Source of the DNA: Calendula officinalis
Taxonomy: Eukaryota; Streptophyta; Magnoliopsida; Asterales; Asteraceae
Assembly (NCBI GenBank): GCA_963853835.1
Contig: OY970822.1
Location: 47,642,404 to 47,706,403, forward strand
Reading direction: 5' to 3'
DNA length: 64,000 nucleotides
Shown here one piece after another: positions 23,440 through 36,034 of the stretch. The translations under genes and the position numbers were made by a program. A model generated the notes under the pieces. That model did not search any database and was not told the DNA's origin. It worked only from the letters and a program-made list of their open reading frames with translations. How positions within the stretch are numbered: position 1 is the first letter of the stretch; every line of letters begins with the position of its first letter.

Positions 23440-25719
23440 TGTTTGATAAGTGTTGAAAATAGATCCACTAAATATAATATATCCTTATACAATATCTGTA
23501 GAAAAATGAAATTAAACATTTAGTTGACAAAAAAAATATATATAAAAAAAATGTGATAACGAAATTAAATGATAACGAAATTTATTTTAATAATTAAATT
23601 TTTAAACTAAGCCCATTTGCCAGAAATGAGAAGTTGTATATCACGCAAAAATCATCGGCCCATTAATTTAAAGTTGAAGATAAGCCCATTTGTAGCTCAA
23701 TTCATTGTCCGGCCCAAAGATCGTCTTATGCTATTGTTTTCCTAAACTGATTAAGCATTTCCCAAACACTGAAAAAAAACACGCAGAGGAGTCGATTATC
23801 TATTTTACGGACGATTCTCATTACCAGAAATTGAAAGCAGAAACTGTAAATCGAAGTATATTGAAGGGATACCTTGGAGATCGGACAATAGCACGGCCCT
23901 TTGAATTGGTGTAAACTGCTTGATTCGGATGCTAATCAGAAACCCTAGAACGGTAAATTTTCAAATTAAACAATTGGGTACTGAAAAAAGTTATTAAATC
24001 GTTATTTTGAACATACACTTCTTAGGTGAAAGTTATTAAATCGTTGTATGAGTTGTACAGAATATTAAATCGTTATTAAAAAGTTATTATGCAGACTAAT
24101 TTTGGGTATGAGTTGTACAGACTAATTTAAACCTAGAAAAGTTTTTAAAAAGTTGTATAGAATATTAAATCGTTACAGAATAAGTTGCAATTGGTAATGT
24201 AGCAGTGATATTGTATGTTGCTCTGATTTAGTTGATATGACGCAATCTATAAGTGAAAGTTCCAATAGGGTTATAGTACTTAAAATCTGGAAAACAGGAA
24301 AAAATGCAACTTAAAAATACAGGGAGCAGGCGAATTTAGGTATGTTTAATCAACCTCGACAAATTAAGAACATATATATTAACAGATCAATTTTAGAAAA
24401 CCAATTAAACGATTATACATTGCAATTACGAAGCAATAATATTACAAAAAGTATTATAAAAGAGTTGATTTTCGTGAAAAAAAGAGTTAATTGATTCCTG
24501 TTATTGTATAATATCTAAAAAAATTAACCGAACAATTGTTGATACAGATTGAAATATAAACAGCAGGTATAAATTATAACAGACCTCTGGTAATTCTGCA
24601 GATTTCAGGAACTGTTGTGCTGGAAAATTCGGTATGAACTTGCTGTTTTACAATGAATATGGATGTGTAAATTCGGTTATGTGGATGTCAAAGAAAGGAT
24701 CAATAACAGGATTTATATAGTGAATGCTTCACATTGGTAAGTTATACCTTTCCATAATCTTAGGTAAATTTAGTTGAATTTTTCATATATTACGAAAATA
24801 TGGTATTTAATTTCAAAATATTGATTACCAAATTTGTTTTCCGTAAATAAATTCAATAATATAAGTTTTCCATATATATTACATATTTATACTTATCATA
24901 AATTTTCCGTATTAAAAAATTTCCATAAAATTTCGGTATTAAAAAATTTCCATAATATACGCTATTCTAAAATTTTGTAATATATATTTAATAAGTTTCC
25001 ATAATATATGGTTATTTACATTTTCACATAGAATCATCCAGTGAAAATGTTTTACTATTAAATTCAAAAGGTCAACTGTTTCATTATTATTTAATTTGTT
25101 AAATAAATCCTACCCTATATATGTGGTTAAAAAAAGCCACGATAATATATGTGGTAAAAACGAATTTGGTTAATTATTGTTTGACTTTTTGTAGTCAAAT
25201 AGGGTAACAATAAAAACAGTCCGCCTTATGTAACATGAGTATGATTTCGAGATTATTGTATAACATATTAACAAAAGACATATAAAAATGTAAATAGTTT
25301 TTTAATAATAAAACCACGTTATAATTTTATATGTCCTAGTTACGAAATGTATTACTCATTTATAATTTTATTCCATAAATATTTTACTAAATTGGTAAGA
25401 TATACGTTTTTTTTTTACTTTTGTAATAACGATTTTAATACGTTTCCATATATAAAGTGTGAATTATTTGCAACTGAAGTGTGAATTTATTACTGCATCA
25501 TAATACGTTTCCAAATTAAAAAAGGACATATAAAAACGTAAATAGTTTTTAATAATAAAACCACCTAATCATAATATAAAAACCAATGCAAATAAGTTTA
25601 AGCAAATAATAAGTGTTCCAACAAATCACAAACAATTATGTCTAACAACTAAAAAAAATCATAAGATAATAAATATTAAAATAATGACCCAAAAACAGTA
25701 TTGGGTTATGTGATGTCTC
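23440..25719. other. Helitron spacer between RepHel and RPA1-like genes
   Basis: 2.3 kb, AT-rich. The part next to the RepHel start (23600-23960) carries several ggcccat/gcccattt words and probably holds its promoter and leader. No additional gene seen. Confidence 0.5.
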
Positions 25720-27764
25720 TCAATCTTCTGGTTCGATCTTGACCTGAACCAAGCCTTCCGAGCTTTTGTTATCCTTTTCATCTTCAGAATCAGTGTCAAG
25801 ATCATCGAGATTAATAAAAACACGTCGTTTCTTATTAATCGAAGAATCGCTGCCAGAAGCTCCATCACCAGAAGTAGGCGTTTGCATGTCGGGCACACGT
25901 TTCACGCTATCATCAGACATGGTAACCTTCTTTATCAAGTTAGAAGGCGTGTTGAAATCCTCCAACGGCTCATCCTCAGGCTGACAAAATAGATAATTAA
26001 AAAATTATTAAAATATTACATTGTTTAATTACAAATTTTATTCATCTAAAATATAAAGTGGAATACGCAAACCTCATCAACAACATCAGCCATTACACGA
26101 TCTTCAATAAAATTGTTTTTGAAATGCTTTATGAGTTGAGGATCCTCCGACATACCATCACATCGGTGGGTGTGGTTATTTTTTCCATGGTTTTCTTTAG
26201 AATACCACAACTTGAACATAAATTTTTTACCGATAATTCTTTTGAGCTCATCGGGGTAGTACTTGGAAGGATCCTTTCTGTATTTTTCAATTAAGTCCCA
26301 CACGGTAAGGCCGGTCAATTTGTGAACCGAGCTGTTGAAAAACACCACTTGTGTCGTACCACTCTCATCGATGACTGTTACAACGACCCTAAACCTGTTA
26401 ATCAAAAAGTTATAAACAGTCAAAAAATGTTATAAACATAGCATTATAAAACGAACTATACATATTGATAAGTTTAGTGAAATATTACCTTGAAACGCTT
26501 TGTGCTGCCCCACAGTCGTCGCATTCATAAGTAGTATGACGATTATTCATTGATTTAACCTTCATTTTTTTGGTGCACTCCTTGCATGCTATATAAGCCC
26601 ATCCCATTTGTTCGTGTACACAATGAATGGTTGCAAAGACGATGCAGTGGGAATCCTACATATTTGTATTTATCGTCAAATTAAATTTAAAAAAATCATT
26701 AGTAGTTAAAAGGTATTATTTTATTAGTTATTCGAATATGGTTTAAATACCTGTTGAACTTGACGAATATGACCCACCATGCATTTTACCGAACCATTAA
26801 AGAAATCGGCCACGGTAACCACTTTAGCTTCAGGTGTGAAGAACTCAATCTTGAATTGGTTTGGATCATAATCCTCTTAATTCTCGGCCCTGAGATACAA
26901 TAATGAACCAAGAATATAATTTAAAAAAAATAATTGAGCATCGATATAATTTTTTTTAATAATAAATGTTACTCACTCTGATTTAAATGCAAGTATAGCT
27001 GGGTGATTCTGATCAATAATGATCTTTGTTCCGAACAAAGCATTATGTACCGCCGGTGCCTCTGCATTGAGCGTGTAACAAAAATAATTAACAAAAAAAA
27101 AATATATTAAGGATTTAAGTCATACCTCTAAAGTACTTAACCTTGCCAAGTTGTAGTAAGACGACAAAATGTCCTAATTTTTCTGGATCGGTTGCATAGT
27201 CATTCCACATCGTGGCCCACTCTTCCCAAAATGTTAAATCAAGCTGTTCTCCCCTGTAGTAATTATTTATATAATTATTAATAAATTGCTAATAATATTT
27301 TATATTGTATATAATTAAGTATGTAAGTAGTACGTACATGTTATCCTCGATCACAACAGTACGTCGAAATTTCATACCACTTTGTGTGGCTACCTTTACA
27401 ATCTCCATAATCCCCACAACAGATCCAATAACATCTTAAACAGATAAAAATATTTCAAATCAGTATGTTTAAATAAATATATATCCATGCGCTAAAAATA
27501 TTGTATAGAAGGTAATTTCTATAAATAGTACGTACCAACAGCGTCTTTTTCAGCATAAGTACGATTTGCCGACTTAATCTCAGTATAAGGTTCGAGTAGT
27601 AAACTATACAAATTGTCATCAACCTGATCAATTCGCGTAACATTTGTGTTGAATCCAAATGCAAGTTTATACTTATGTGGTAACAAAGGGTAATTTCCAG
27701 TATTCTGATAAATAGTGAAGTTTGAAATCTTATAACACTTTCCTTCCTCGAAAAGCGGCTCGAA
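25720..27764 (-). pseudogene. RPA1-like (RPA70) ssDNA-binding protein of the Helitron
   Basis: Replication protein A large-subunit homologue that would coat single-stranded DNA during rolling-circle transposition. Exons by splice sites and frame: 27764-27536, 27434-27338, 27253-27126, 27061-26977, 26889-26751, 26655-26489, 26394-26073, 25980-25720. In order they give an OB fold resembling DBD-A (FEEGKCYKISNFTIYQNTGN), a second resembling DBD-B (IEDNMGEQLDLTFWEEW), a C-terminal domain with a CX2C...CX2C zinc ribbon (ACKECTKK and YECDDCGA), and an acidic tail with KKRR as possible nuclear signal. The first part of the first OB fold is not found; a piece near 29690-29740 may be its relic. TAA at 26877-26879 breaks the fifth exon in the frame used, so I call it a pseudogene; an unrecognised splice choice could avoid the stop. 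Confidence 0.85.
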
Positions 27765-28255
27765 CTATTAATAGTCAAACGGTGTACAAATAATTATTGT
27801 TTGCTACAGTGAAAATGGTTTATAACAGTATAATTATGATATTTTTAAATAATGATTACGAATGTGTGCTAAAAAAACTCACGAACTAATATATTTTTAA
27901 ATAAACAAATGAAACAGATTACCAATAAAGATATCAAACGAAATTTGTTTTTAAAAACTTTCAATAAATTATTATTAAAATTATGTTTAAAGAGTCATAC
28001 TAAATATAGTTTTTAGGAAATCATATAGTTAAAAATCAATTTTTTATTAATCAAGATAATTGTTGGTAATTCGGGTTAAATGGACTAAATGGTTGATTTT
28101 AAATATCAGTTAATTTTAAATATCAGTTAATTTATAAAAAAACTTAATTTTTAATATCAGTTAATTTTTACTGTTGTCAAACTAATATAATAAATAAAGT
28201 TTTTACAATAATAATGTTATTATACTAATAAAACATAATACAGTTTTTAAGTAAT
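27765..28255. other. AT-rich Helitron spacer
   Basis: Contains a partial copy of the palindrome-bearing sequence (27770-27835) that is repeated downstream. No coding sequence recognised. Confidence 0.5.
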
Positions 28256-29293
28256 AGTTAATTATCGAATTAGGTTTGACAATTTGACTGTGGTGTCAAA
28301 CTCTCGTAATAATATTATTTTGGTAGTAATATTATTTTGGTAGTTAAAGCATTTAATGAATTATTTAATGTCAGTTTGACTATTAATAGTCAAACGGTGT
28401 ACAAATAATTACTGTTTCCTAAACGAAAATGGTTTATAACAGTTTCCTAATGAGTGCTTTTAATAGCTGACCAAATTTAAAAAAACAGTCACTAAATTAT
28501 GTTTAAATTTTTTTAAAAAAAGTGATACTAATTTTGAATGCACGAATTTATTTATTCACTGTTTGACTATTAAAACGTGAAAACAGTGTACAAACAATTA
28601 CTGTTCGGATTTGTTAAAAGGGTGGTATAAATAACTAAAAATAGTGTTAATCATATTAATATGTTAACAGAGATACTTCTGGTTAACTAATTAGGTTTAT
28701 AATATATAAATATTTATATTTATACCAAATTTATAAAAACAATATATACGTCTGGTTTACATATTTGTTTAAAGAGTTAATTATCGAATTAGGTTTGAGA
28801 GTTTGACTGTGGTGTAAAACTCTCGTAATAATATTATTTTGGTAGTAATATTATTTTGGTAGTTAAACCATTTAATGAATTATTTAATGTCAGTTTGACT
28901 ATTAATAGTCAAACGGTGTACAAATAATTACTGTTTCCTAAACGAAAATGGTTTATAACAGTTTCCTAATGAGTGCTTTTAATAGCTGACCAAATTTAAA
29001 AAAATAGTCACTAAATTATGTTTAAATTTTTTTAAAAAAAGTGATACTAATTTTGAATGCACGAATTTATTTATTCACTGTTTGACTATTAAAACGTGAA
29101 AACAGTGTACAAACAATTACTGTTCGGATTTGTTAAAAGGGTGGTATAAATAACTAAAAATAGTGTTTGTCATATTAATATGTTAACATAGATACTTCTG
29201 GTTAACTAATTAGGTTTATAATATATAAATATTTATATTTATACCAAATTTATAAAAACAATATATACGTCTGGTTTACATATTTGTTTAAAG
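28256..29293. repeat. 519-bp tandem duplication
   Basis: Copy one 28256-28774 and copy two 28775-29293 are almost identical and head to tail, and a stub of the start word follows at 29294. Each copy holds a perfect 22-bp palindrome (gtttgactat...atagtcaaac; 28375-28396 and 28894-28915). A more diverged partial copy lies at 29440-29660. Confidence 0.9.
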
Positions 29294-30578
29294 AGTTATA
29301 AACCTAATTTTTATGGTTTGATGCGGAATTAACAACAACCAAATAAATGGGATAAAATTATTTTGAAAATAGTAAGACAAATTAATCGAAGAATGTAACA
29401 ACAATTCCCTAAATAAATACGTTAACAAATATTACAGTAGACTAATATATTTTTTAATATATATGTATATTTAAATTTATACTAAATTTATAAAAACAGT
29501 ATATAAATCTGGTTTAACATTTTGTTTAAAGAGTGATACTAAATTTAAATGCAGGAAATTAATTAATGACTAAATGACTATTAAATCGTGAAACAGTGTA
29601 CTAATAATTACTGTTCGGATTTATTAAAAGTGTGGTCTAATAAACTAAACATATTGTATAGAATTTACCTTGCAATATAAGAGATGTTTGTGTCCTCTTG
29701 ATTAATTTTCCTGGAAGGACACCGGAATCTGTCAGTAAAGATGTGGTTATAATGATATAATAGTGTATTTAAATAAACCGTAAACTATGTTTGTACTAAC
29801 ACAACTGCGTTCAGATCAGGAATTCGGATTTAATCAAGATTTTTGTTTTGTTTTTTAATACTTTAATATTTCGTATGAACTTAACATAACGCAGATGAAT
29901 GCTACGGATTTAAAGGTAAACAACAAAAGCAGTAAAAACACTGCATCTGGTTTGAAATATATTAAAAACACTGCATTTGGTTTGAAATCTATTATACATA
30001 CCAACAATTGATGATTTATAAACAATGCATACGAAAAAACAATGCATTGGGTTTCAAATAGCCGAAAAACGCATAATATATTGTACCTTAATAGTATTTG
30101 AAGTTGGTCTTATGCAGAGAAGAAGGATTTGTTATGTTCGTATATTCCTCACCTACGATATATATATGAGTTGTTACCTTCAATTTGCCGATAAATAAGG
30201 AAAAAATTAAGTGGGATATTCATACGGATCCGAATTATGGTAAGTTTAAATTTTTTCCTTTTTTGTTTGAATAATTTAAAAGGTTTTCAGAATATGTTAT
30301 TGTAGGATGCGGAATAATTTAAAAGTGGGATATTCAATTTGCCGATAAATATGAAGACATATTAATCGCAGAAAGTTAACAAACAATTCCTTAATTGTTT
30401 GCTGAAAATCCGGTTTTGAATTTAATGATAGAATCGTCCGGAAATTTTATAGGTGAGGAAGGCTTGAACACGTGGACCAATCAGGGAATTACGGGTGGCA
30501 TTATTGGCCAATCAGAATCGTTTGTGGTGCATAGGTGGCAAGAAGGCATCAAGTGTAGTCTCATATATAGGGTAGGAT
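29294..30578. other. Helitron 5' region
   Basis: AT-rich; a 30-bp unit with aaacactgcattggtttgaa is repeated at 29933-29995. A minus-strand TATA-like CTATAAAA near 30450 and ccaatca words at 30478-30520 may belong to the RPA1-like promoter. No further coding sequence was identified. Confidence 0.45.
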
Positions 30579-30596
30579 ATGGATACCTGTTGTAAC

Positions 30597-30806
30597 CCGT
30601 TGGTGTAGATCAACTGGTCATTAAAGGAAACTTTGGAGGGTTTTTCTTCATAAAGTATTGAGTTTGAGTATTGCTAAAGGCTTTTCCTAGGTGAATAGGT
30701 GGTGTAGTTTATTCCTCATGGGTGGAGGGTTCGAGGAAAGACATAGTGTCCCTTATGGATATTACTGTTTAGCCTTGAACCACTAACCAGCCATTCAAAA
30801 AAATAA
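30597..30806 (+). mobile_element. SINE (tRNA-derived), 210 bp
   Basis: Flanked by imperfect 18-bp duplications atggatacctgttgtaac (30579-30596) and atggatacatgttgtgac (30807-30824). Starts with an A-box-like gtgtagatcaactgg, ends gccttgaaccactaaccagc and an A-rich tail. Same family and same length as 37491-37700 but more diverged. Confidence 0.75.
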
Positions 30807-30916
30807 ATGGATACATGTTGTGACTTCCTTTAAAATTGCTTGCCTGTTATTTTATTTTATATATTATCAACAAATTGAAAAAATAAGTGAACATAATGAG
30901 AAATCTAGATATATAC

Positions 30917-31110
30917 CGCAAAGAAAAGTAATGGAATTAAGTAAAAGGATGCTGCGGAGTTTCTTCTATGCAAAAAAACTTATTCACCATTTCGCACGTC
31001 TTCCAAACAACGATTTGTAGTTGAGATTCAGAGGTCGGTCGATTTTAGTGACGGAAACATCTTCGTTGACTGGAACTTTTACAAACGTAAGTTGTTTATC
31101 GGAATTTCAG
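30917..31110 (-). pseudogene. Degraded copy of transporter exon 1
   Basis: The minus strand aligns with the end of exon 1 of the EamA gene at 33555-36034: KVPVNEDVSV, LNLNYKSLFGRRAKW, then stops, then LRSILLLNSITFLCG followed by an intact donor GTATAT. The donor and adjoining intron are retained, so it arose by DNA duplication, not from mRNA. The rest of the gene was not found in this window. Confidence 0.75.
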
Positions 31111-31307
31111 AGTTTATATACAAAACGTCGTCGGCAAATCTGTTCTAACCGAGAAATATTATTATACACATTATTATTCGTTTATAATTGACTTATTTGA
31201 CGGCCAAATTTTGTCGTGATATACGCAATTTAACTGTTGTCGTGAGATTTCTAAACATTTTCCGGATCATACGGTAAATGTTTATCTAGAGAAAAGAACG
31301 AACTCGT

Positions 31308-32071
31308 TGTTGGGTTTTCTATGCATCTAGCCACAATTTACTCAAGGCGGAAATCAAGAGTAACTTGGTTAGAACACCGACCCGATAAAACTTTTGGACC
31401 GTAAGGTTTACAATCATAATGCAACTAGACATATTTAATGAACTAATTAAATGAGTAATTCGAAACTTACTTGATCTCGGTTTGGTGAGTTGGGCAAACC
31501 TTGTGATCTCGTTCTTGCCAGTTATTACACAAAGCCTAGGATTCAAGAAAAATCCCTCTATTAGCTCACACCCAAGGATTATCACGAACAGGACGATATC
31601 CACAACGTAGTATAAAGCACCTTGAGAAAACTTGCACCAAAATCGAAAACCCTTTCGATTTCCGGCGACGACGGCGGCGGAGCAGCGGCGGTCCGACGGC
31701 GGAGGTGGGGCGGCGGTTCGGTCGAAGGTGGTGGTGTTCGGCCGAGCTTGGGAGGAGGCAAGGAACAAATGATTAAGCTTATTAGGTTAAACTCCTTAAC
31801 CTTAATATATATACTTGTCAAATCCCAATTATGGTAACACCACAATTGGTCCAAGCCCGCTTTTAATTAACCATTAATTAAGCCCGCAAATAATTAACTA
31901 AACCATTAATTAATACTTGGTCCGATACCGATAACTAGTTAATTAAACTATTAATTAAACACTACGTTATTTCTCGTGTTCGTTGATTCCTCGAGGGCAA
32001 CCCGAATAGGACTCTAAAATACCCGAACCGCAAAACCGGTTTATTTGATGTGCTGGACACTATTTCCAACA
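31308..32071 (-). mobile_element. Solo LTR, 764 bp
   Basis: Starts TGTTGGG, ends TTTCCAACA, and is flanked by ctcgt at 31303-31307 and 32072-32076. No internal sequence adjoins it, so it is the product of LTR-LTR recombination. A TATA-like run (GTATATATATT) on the minus strand suggests minus orientation. Proline-rich frames within (about 31620-31760) come from GC-rich low complexity. Confidence 0.85.
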
Positions 32072-32489
32072 CTCGTGACTTTAATATACTATTTTTAGCA
32101 TGCTTACTGCTAGGTCATCACCAGATAATTTTTCTATCCGACAAATACAATATTTTACGTAAACATATAGAAGATCCTTTTGAATACTCATGCTAGACCA
32201 TATACCCTTTTCCAAAGTGTACCTTGTATTGTGAAGGATGTTAATTGGTTTTATCAACATATAGTAAAGTGTCTAAAAAAATTACTTTCGAACAAGAATC
32301 TCTTAAGATAAATAAAAGGTTTGCATGCTTTAATATGCTATAAAATGAAGGATTGAAAAAATTTTAATGAAGAAAATATATTATGAATTATATCAACCAA
32401 AAAGATATGTATCAATTAAGTTTTCACAATAAAATATCGATTATATTTAAAAAAAAATAATATAATACCCTTCATAAAAAAAACATTAT
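32072..32489. other. Spacer, nothing recognised
   Basis: AT-rich; no gene-like frame. Confidence 0.5.
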
Positions 32490-32491
32490 TA

Positions 32492-32806
32492 CTTCCTCCG
32501 TTTCAAAATAAGTGATAAAAATGAGCTTACACGTTTTTTGAGTCAAAATATGACAATGAAGATTAATTAGATTAAATTGGATAATTAGTGGAAGATTGGT
32601 CCCACATATTTGAATTAAAGTGAACTTAATAATGTTTAAAGGTAAAAGTAAGGGTAAATGAGTTATTTCACTTTATTAAATGAGAAAGTTAGTAGATGTG
32701 GGTCCTACTCTTTTTTACTAAATAAGGAAAATTTTCACAAAGTGTATCACTTATATTGAAACACCCAAAAAAAGAAAGTGTATCACTTATTTTGAAACGG
32801 AAGAAG
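32492..32806. mobile_element. Stowaway-like MITE 1
   Basis: Ends CTTCCTCCGTTTCAAAATAA and TTATTTTGAAACGGAAGAAG, inverted, with TA at 32490-32491 and 32807-32808 (Tc1/mariner target). Confidence 0.85.
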
Positions 32807-32808
32807 TA

Positions 32809-33059
32809 CTCCCTCTGTCCCTAAATAAAGTTCTCACTTCTTTTGGGCACAAATTTTTAGGAGATAGTTAGTGGTGAGATATTTGATATTACTTTTAATT
32901 AAAATATAAGATTTGATTGGAGAGAGAAAATGTTTTAGTGGTGAAAGTATTACAATAATATTATTATATTAAGTGGGCCCCTTAAGTTTGAGAATGAGAG
33001 CTTTATTTAGGAACAAAATTTGAAGGAGAAATGAGAACTTTATTTAGGGACGGAGGGAA
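32809..33059. mobile_element. Stowaway-like MITE 2
   Basis: Ends CTCCCTCTGTCCCTAAATAA and TTATTTAGGGACGGAGGGAA, inverted, with TA on both sides (32807-32808 and 33060-33061). It shares its left TA with MITE 1. Confidence 0.85.
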
Positions 33060-33399
33060 TATAAAATAACTATAAGTAGGCTACTCAACCTAAACCCTCA
33101 TAACTATTAACAAATTTGATTAGAATTGAAAAAAAAATATTATGATAGAAATTACTCTGAACAAATTTGGGACATAATCATCAATGCATAAATATGTGGA
33201 CCAATAAACTTTTAATTCAGTTATGCAATTTATTAAAGGTAAAAAAATAAATACATGGTACATTTATCTATTTTAAATGCAGTTAAAAAAAATACTTATC
33301 TATATTATCAAATTACATATACATTCACTGATTTACATATACTTATCTAGCTCAAAGTGAAGACTGGGAGAGACATTAACATTAGTACTTACCCGATTT

Positions 33400-33518
<119 letters not shown>

Positions 33519-33554
33519 TATTGGTTAAACTACTAATAAAAATATCGTCTATAA

Positions 33555-36034
33555 TTACTTATTTAATAAATCAGAAACATCTTTTCTGGAGGTAACAGGA
33601 ATTGGAGAAGCAGAAAGACCGTTTTTCGAATTTGAAAGAATCGTTAAATCCTCTTTTTTACTCGAAACATTATGTTTCTTTTCAGATGAAGCACCAACCA
33701 TTTGTACCATTAAACTTGCACCTAAAACTCAAATATGATTAATAATTTAATATTATATTAATTAACTTTGATTAAAGAATTAAGTATTACCAAGAACAAG
33801 AGCAGCACCAAACCAACCCGAAACACCCCATCTTTCACCAAGGAGAAACCATGCAAAACCAGCACCCCAAACGGGCTCCAACCCGTAAATAATTGCAGTT
33901 TCTGTTGCTGATATATCAAGCATTGCTGTCATCTGTGTCAATTTATTCATTATAATGCATATTTTTAAATTATTAATATAGCCATATATTAAAATAATCT
34001 ATTAGAACTATTTTAATGAAAATTATAATAAATGAAAAAAATTTAAAGGTAGATAACATGTCAATATTGGGTTCATTTTGAAGGTATTGAAAAGATCTTT
34101 TAAATAATCTGATTTGTTCAAAGGTTTAAAAAATATTTTTTTGTTACTTATATTCATTAAACTAATACAAATATAATTAATTTACCCTTAAATGTTAAAT
34201 AAAAATAAAATAGTAATTTTCTTATTAATAATTATTTTATAATATTAATATCTTACCTCTATCCACAAGCAAATACCAGTTGAAAAAACACCAGTATATA
34301 AAGCAGGCACCCAAGGGAATTCCACAATCCATTTCAACAACATTGCAACTGTCAAAGATGACGGTTGATATTGTAAACCACCATCAAAAAAGCCTTCAAC
34401 AAGATACCAAATAATAGACGATAAAGCAACAACACACACCTAAAAATTCAAATTTAAAAAAAAAATATACTTATTAAAAGCGTTAAAAATTATTAATAAA
34501 TTAATTAACTAACTAACTAACTAACCTCGTATCCAAGAACTGGTAAGAAGTTATGTTTATCTGTTTTCCTTGATATATGTTCGGTTCTTAACATGTGTAT
34601 GCCAAAGAATAATGCGCTTAGAAAGTTAAACAAATCACCAACCTGAAAGATTTAACAAAATATCAAAATTAATGTGATTTAAGGTATAATTAAATAAAAG
34701 TTAGTTAGTTAAAGCTTTACACATGGTGGTGAACCACTGCATTCGAGCATTCCAACCCCAATAATTGACATAAGACCTCCAAACCATGTGCGAGCAGGTA
34801 TAACTGCTCCTAGCATACCATCAATTAATGGAACCACAATTACCTAATTTGATCATATTATTTTATAATTATGTTTATATCAATAACCATATTTGATTTT
34901 ACAAATTATGTTGTGATTTACTTACCGTAAACATGGAAATAAATGATGCACGACCAGCATCAGAAGTTAGCAATCCGAGGGCCTGTGTGAGATAACCTAA
35001 ACTGACCCAAAATCCCAATTCGATTCCTGAATTGCGTGTTTGAATATCTCCCCAAGATCTCCAAGCAAAGGGTAGAAATGGAATTGCAGAAATGGTGAAT
35101 CTGACGACAGTGAATGTTGCAGGGTCCATGATTGCTTCAACCTCTTTTAACACCGGTATGTCACTAGCTGTAACAATTAAAAGTAATTAATTAATTTGCT
35201 TGAATTTGTCTGCTGAAACTGTCTTTCTGTTAGCAAAATGAAGGAAATATGCGAAGGTTTGGACCAGTTTCTAATGTTTTTCAATCATATCTGTAGGTTC
35301 GAATAATAATTGTACCAATTTTCTGTGAATCATAAGGTCAAATTAGAATGCCCAAGAGCTATTTGTTAGTCCTGTGTGGCTGATGAGGCATAAAATCGGT
35401 ATATTTAGCAATAGAATTTGCGGAAAATTAATAGAAATTTGTTGATTTTAGACTAATAACAAATGGATCTCTAGTGCAGGTAATCCTAAAATTACCAAAT
35501 AATTCAGACATAAACTAGCAAATAAACTGATGAAATCGATCAATTATCGCTCTTAATACAGTTTAGTATCAACAGATCGATTGTAAAATTGGGGGAAACG
35601 GAAATTGAGAAATAAATTTGAGATATACCATAAACTAACGTAATAACGTTAAGCAAAATTATGCTTCGCACTTTCTTCGATGCAAAAAAAATCCTTCGCC
35701 ATAACGCACGCTTTCCGAATAACGATTTGTAGTTCAGATTCACTATCTTCTTCAGTGATTGCTCCTTTTTATTTACAGAAACCTCGTTATCAACTGAAAA
35801 TTCTCCGATCGTAAGTCGTTTATCGGATTTCTTCAATCTTCGTTTTGCATTATTATCCCTGGCACTACAACACGACGGCGGTGAATGATGATTATGCGAA
35901 AAGTTGGAAGAAGATCGCTGCTTAAGAGTGAAGATGAAGGGATAAACCGAAATTGAAGACGAAGATCCGGTTAATGATGAATTTTTGGGTGACAGATTTT
36001 GCCATGACCGTCGCCATGGTGGTGGGGAAGCCAT
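33555..36034 (-). CDS. EamA/DMT-family transporter, plastid-type, seven exons
   Basis: Probably a multi-pass metabolite transporter of a chloroplast membrane; substrate unknown. Exons 36034-35629, 35167-34926, 34843-34721, 34642-34526, 34439-34257, 33932-33791, 33721-33555: all junctions are GT/AG, phases match, and the joined CDS is 1380 nt (459 residues) without a stop. I chose ATG at 36034 (MASPPPWRRSW); the frame reaches upstream but only to a GTG. Residues 1-80 are Ser/Arg/Lys-rich and poor in acidic residues, like a transit peptide. The first EamA repeat runs from about residue 125 (LVYASDIPVLKEVEAIMDP, then SDAGRASFIS and PLIDGMLGAVIPARTWFG); the second holds FLSALFFGIHMLRTEHISR, VPALYTGVFSTG and TAIIYGLEPVWGA, the conserved final helix pair. 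The Ser/Lys-rich tail is cytosol- or stroma-like. No frameshift seen; an exon-1 pseudogene lies at 30917-31110. Confidence 0.93.

Larger units (their letters stand above)
7792..30577 (-). mobile_element. Large Helitron encoding RepHel and RPA1-like protein
   Basis: The 3' end on the minus strand is canonical: an 8-bp stem ACCCGCCC/GGGCGGGT (7803-7821), ten bases later CTAG, followed by host T. Upstream on the same strand are a RepHel gene (7965-23439) and an RPA1-like gene (25720-27764), the known gene set of autonomous plant Helitrons. The 5' end is proposed at 30577, where the minus strand reads A|TCCTACCC followed by a CCAAT-rich, TATA-containing stretch; A|T insertion then fits both ends. 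That 5' end is weaker evidence than the 3' end. Without the nested 9.3-kb element the Helitron would be about 13.5 kb. Confidence 0.7.

Noticed and set aside
31319..31854. 149- and 90-codon minus-strand frames
   Set aside because: Lie inside a solo LTR with a TSD; no recognisable domain.
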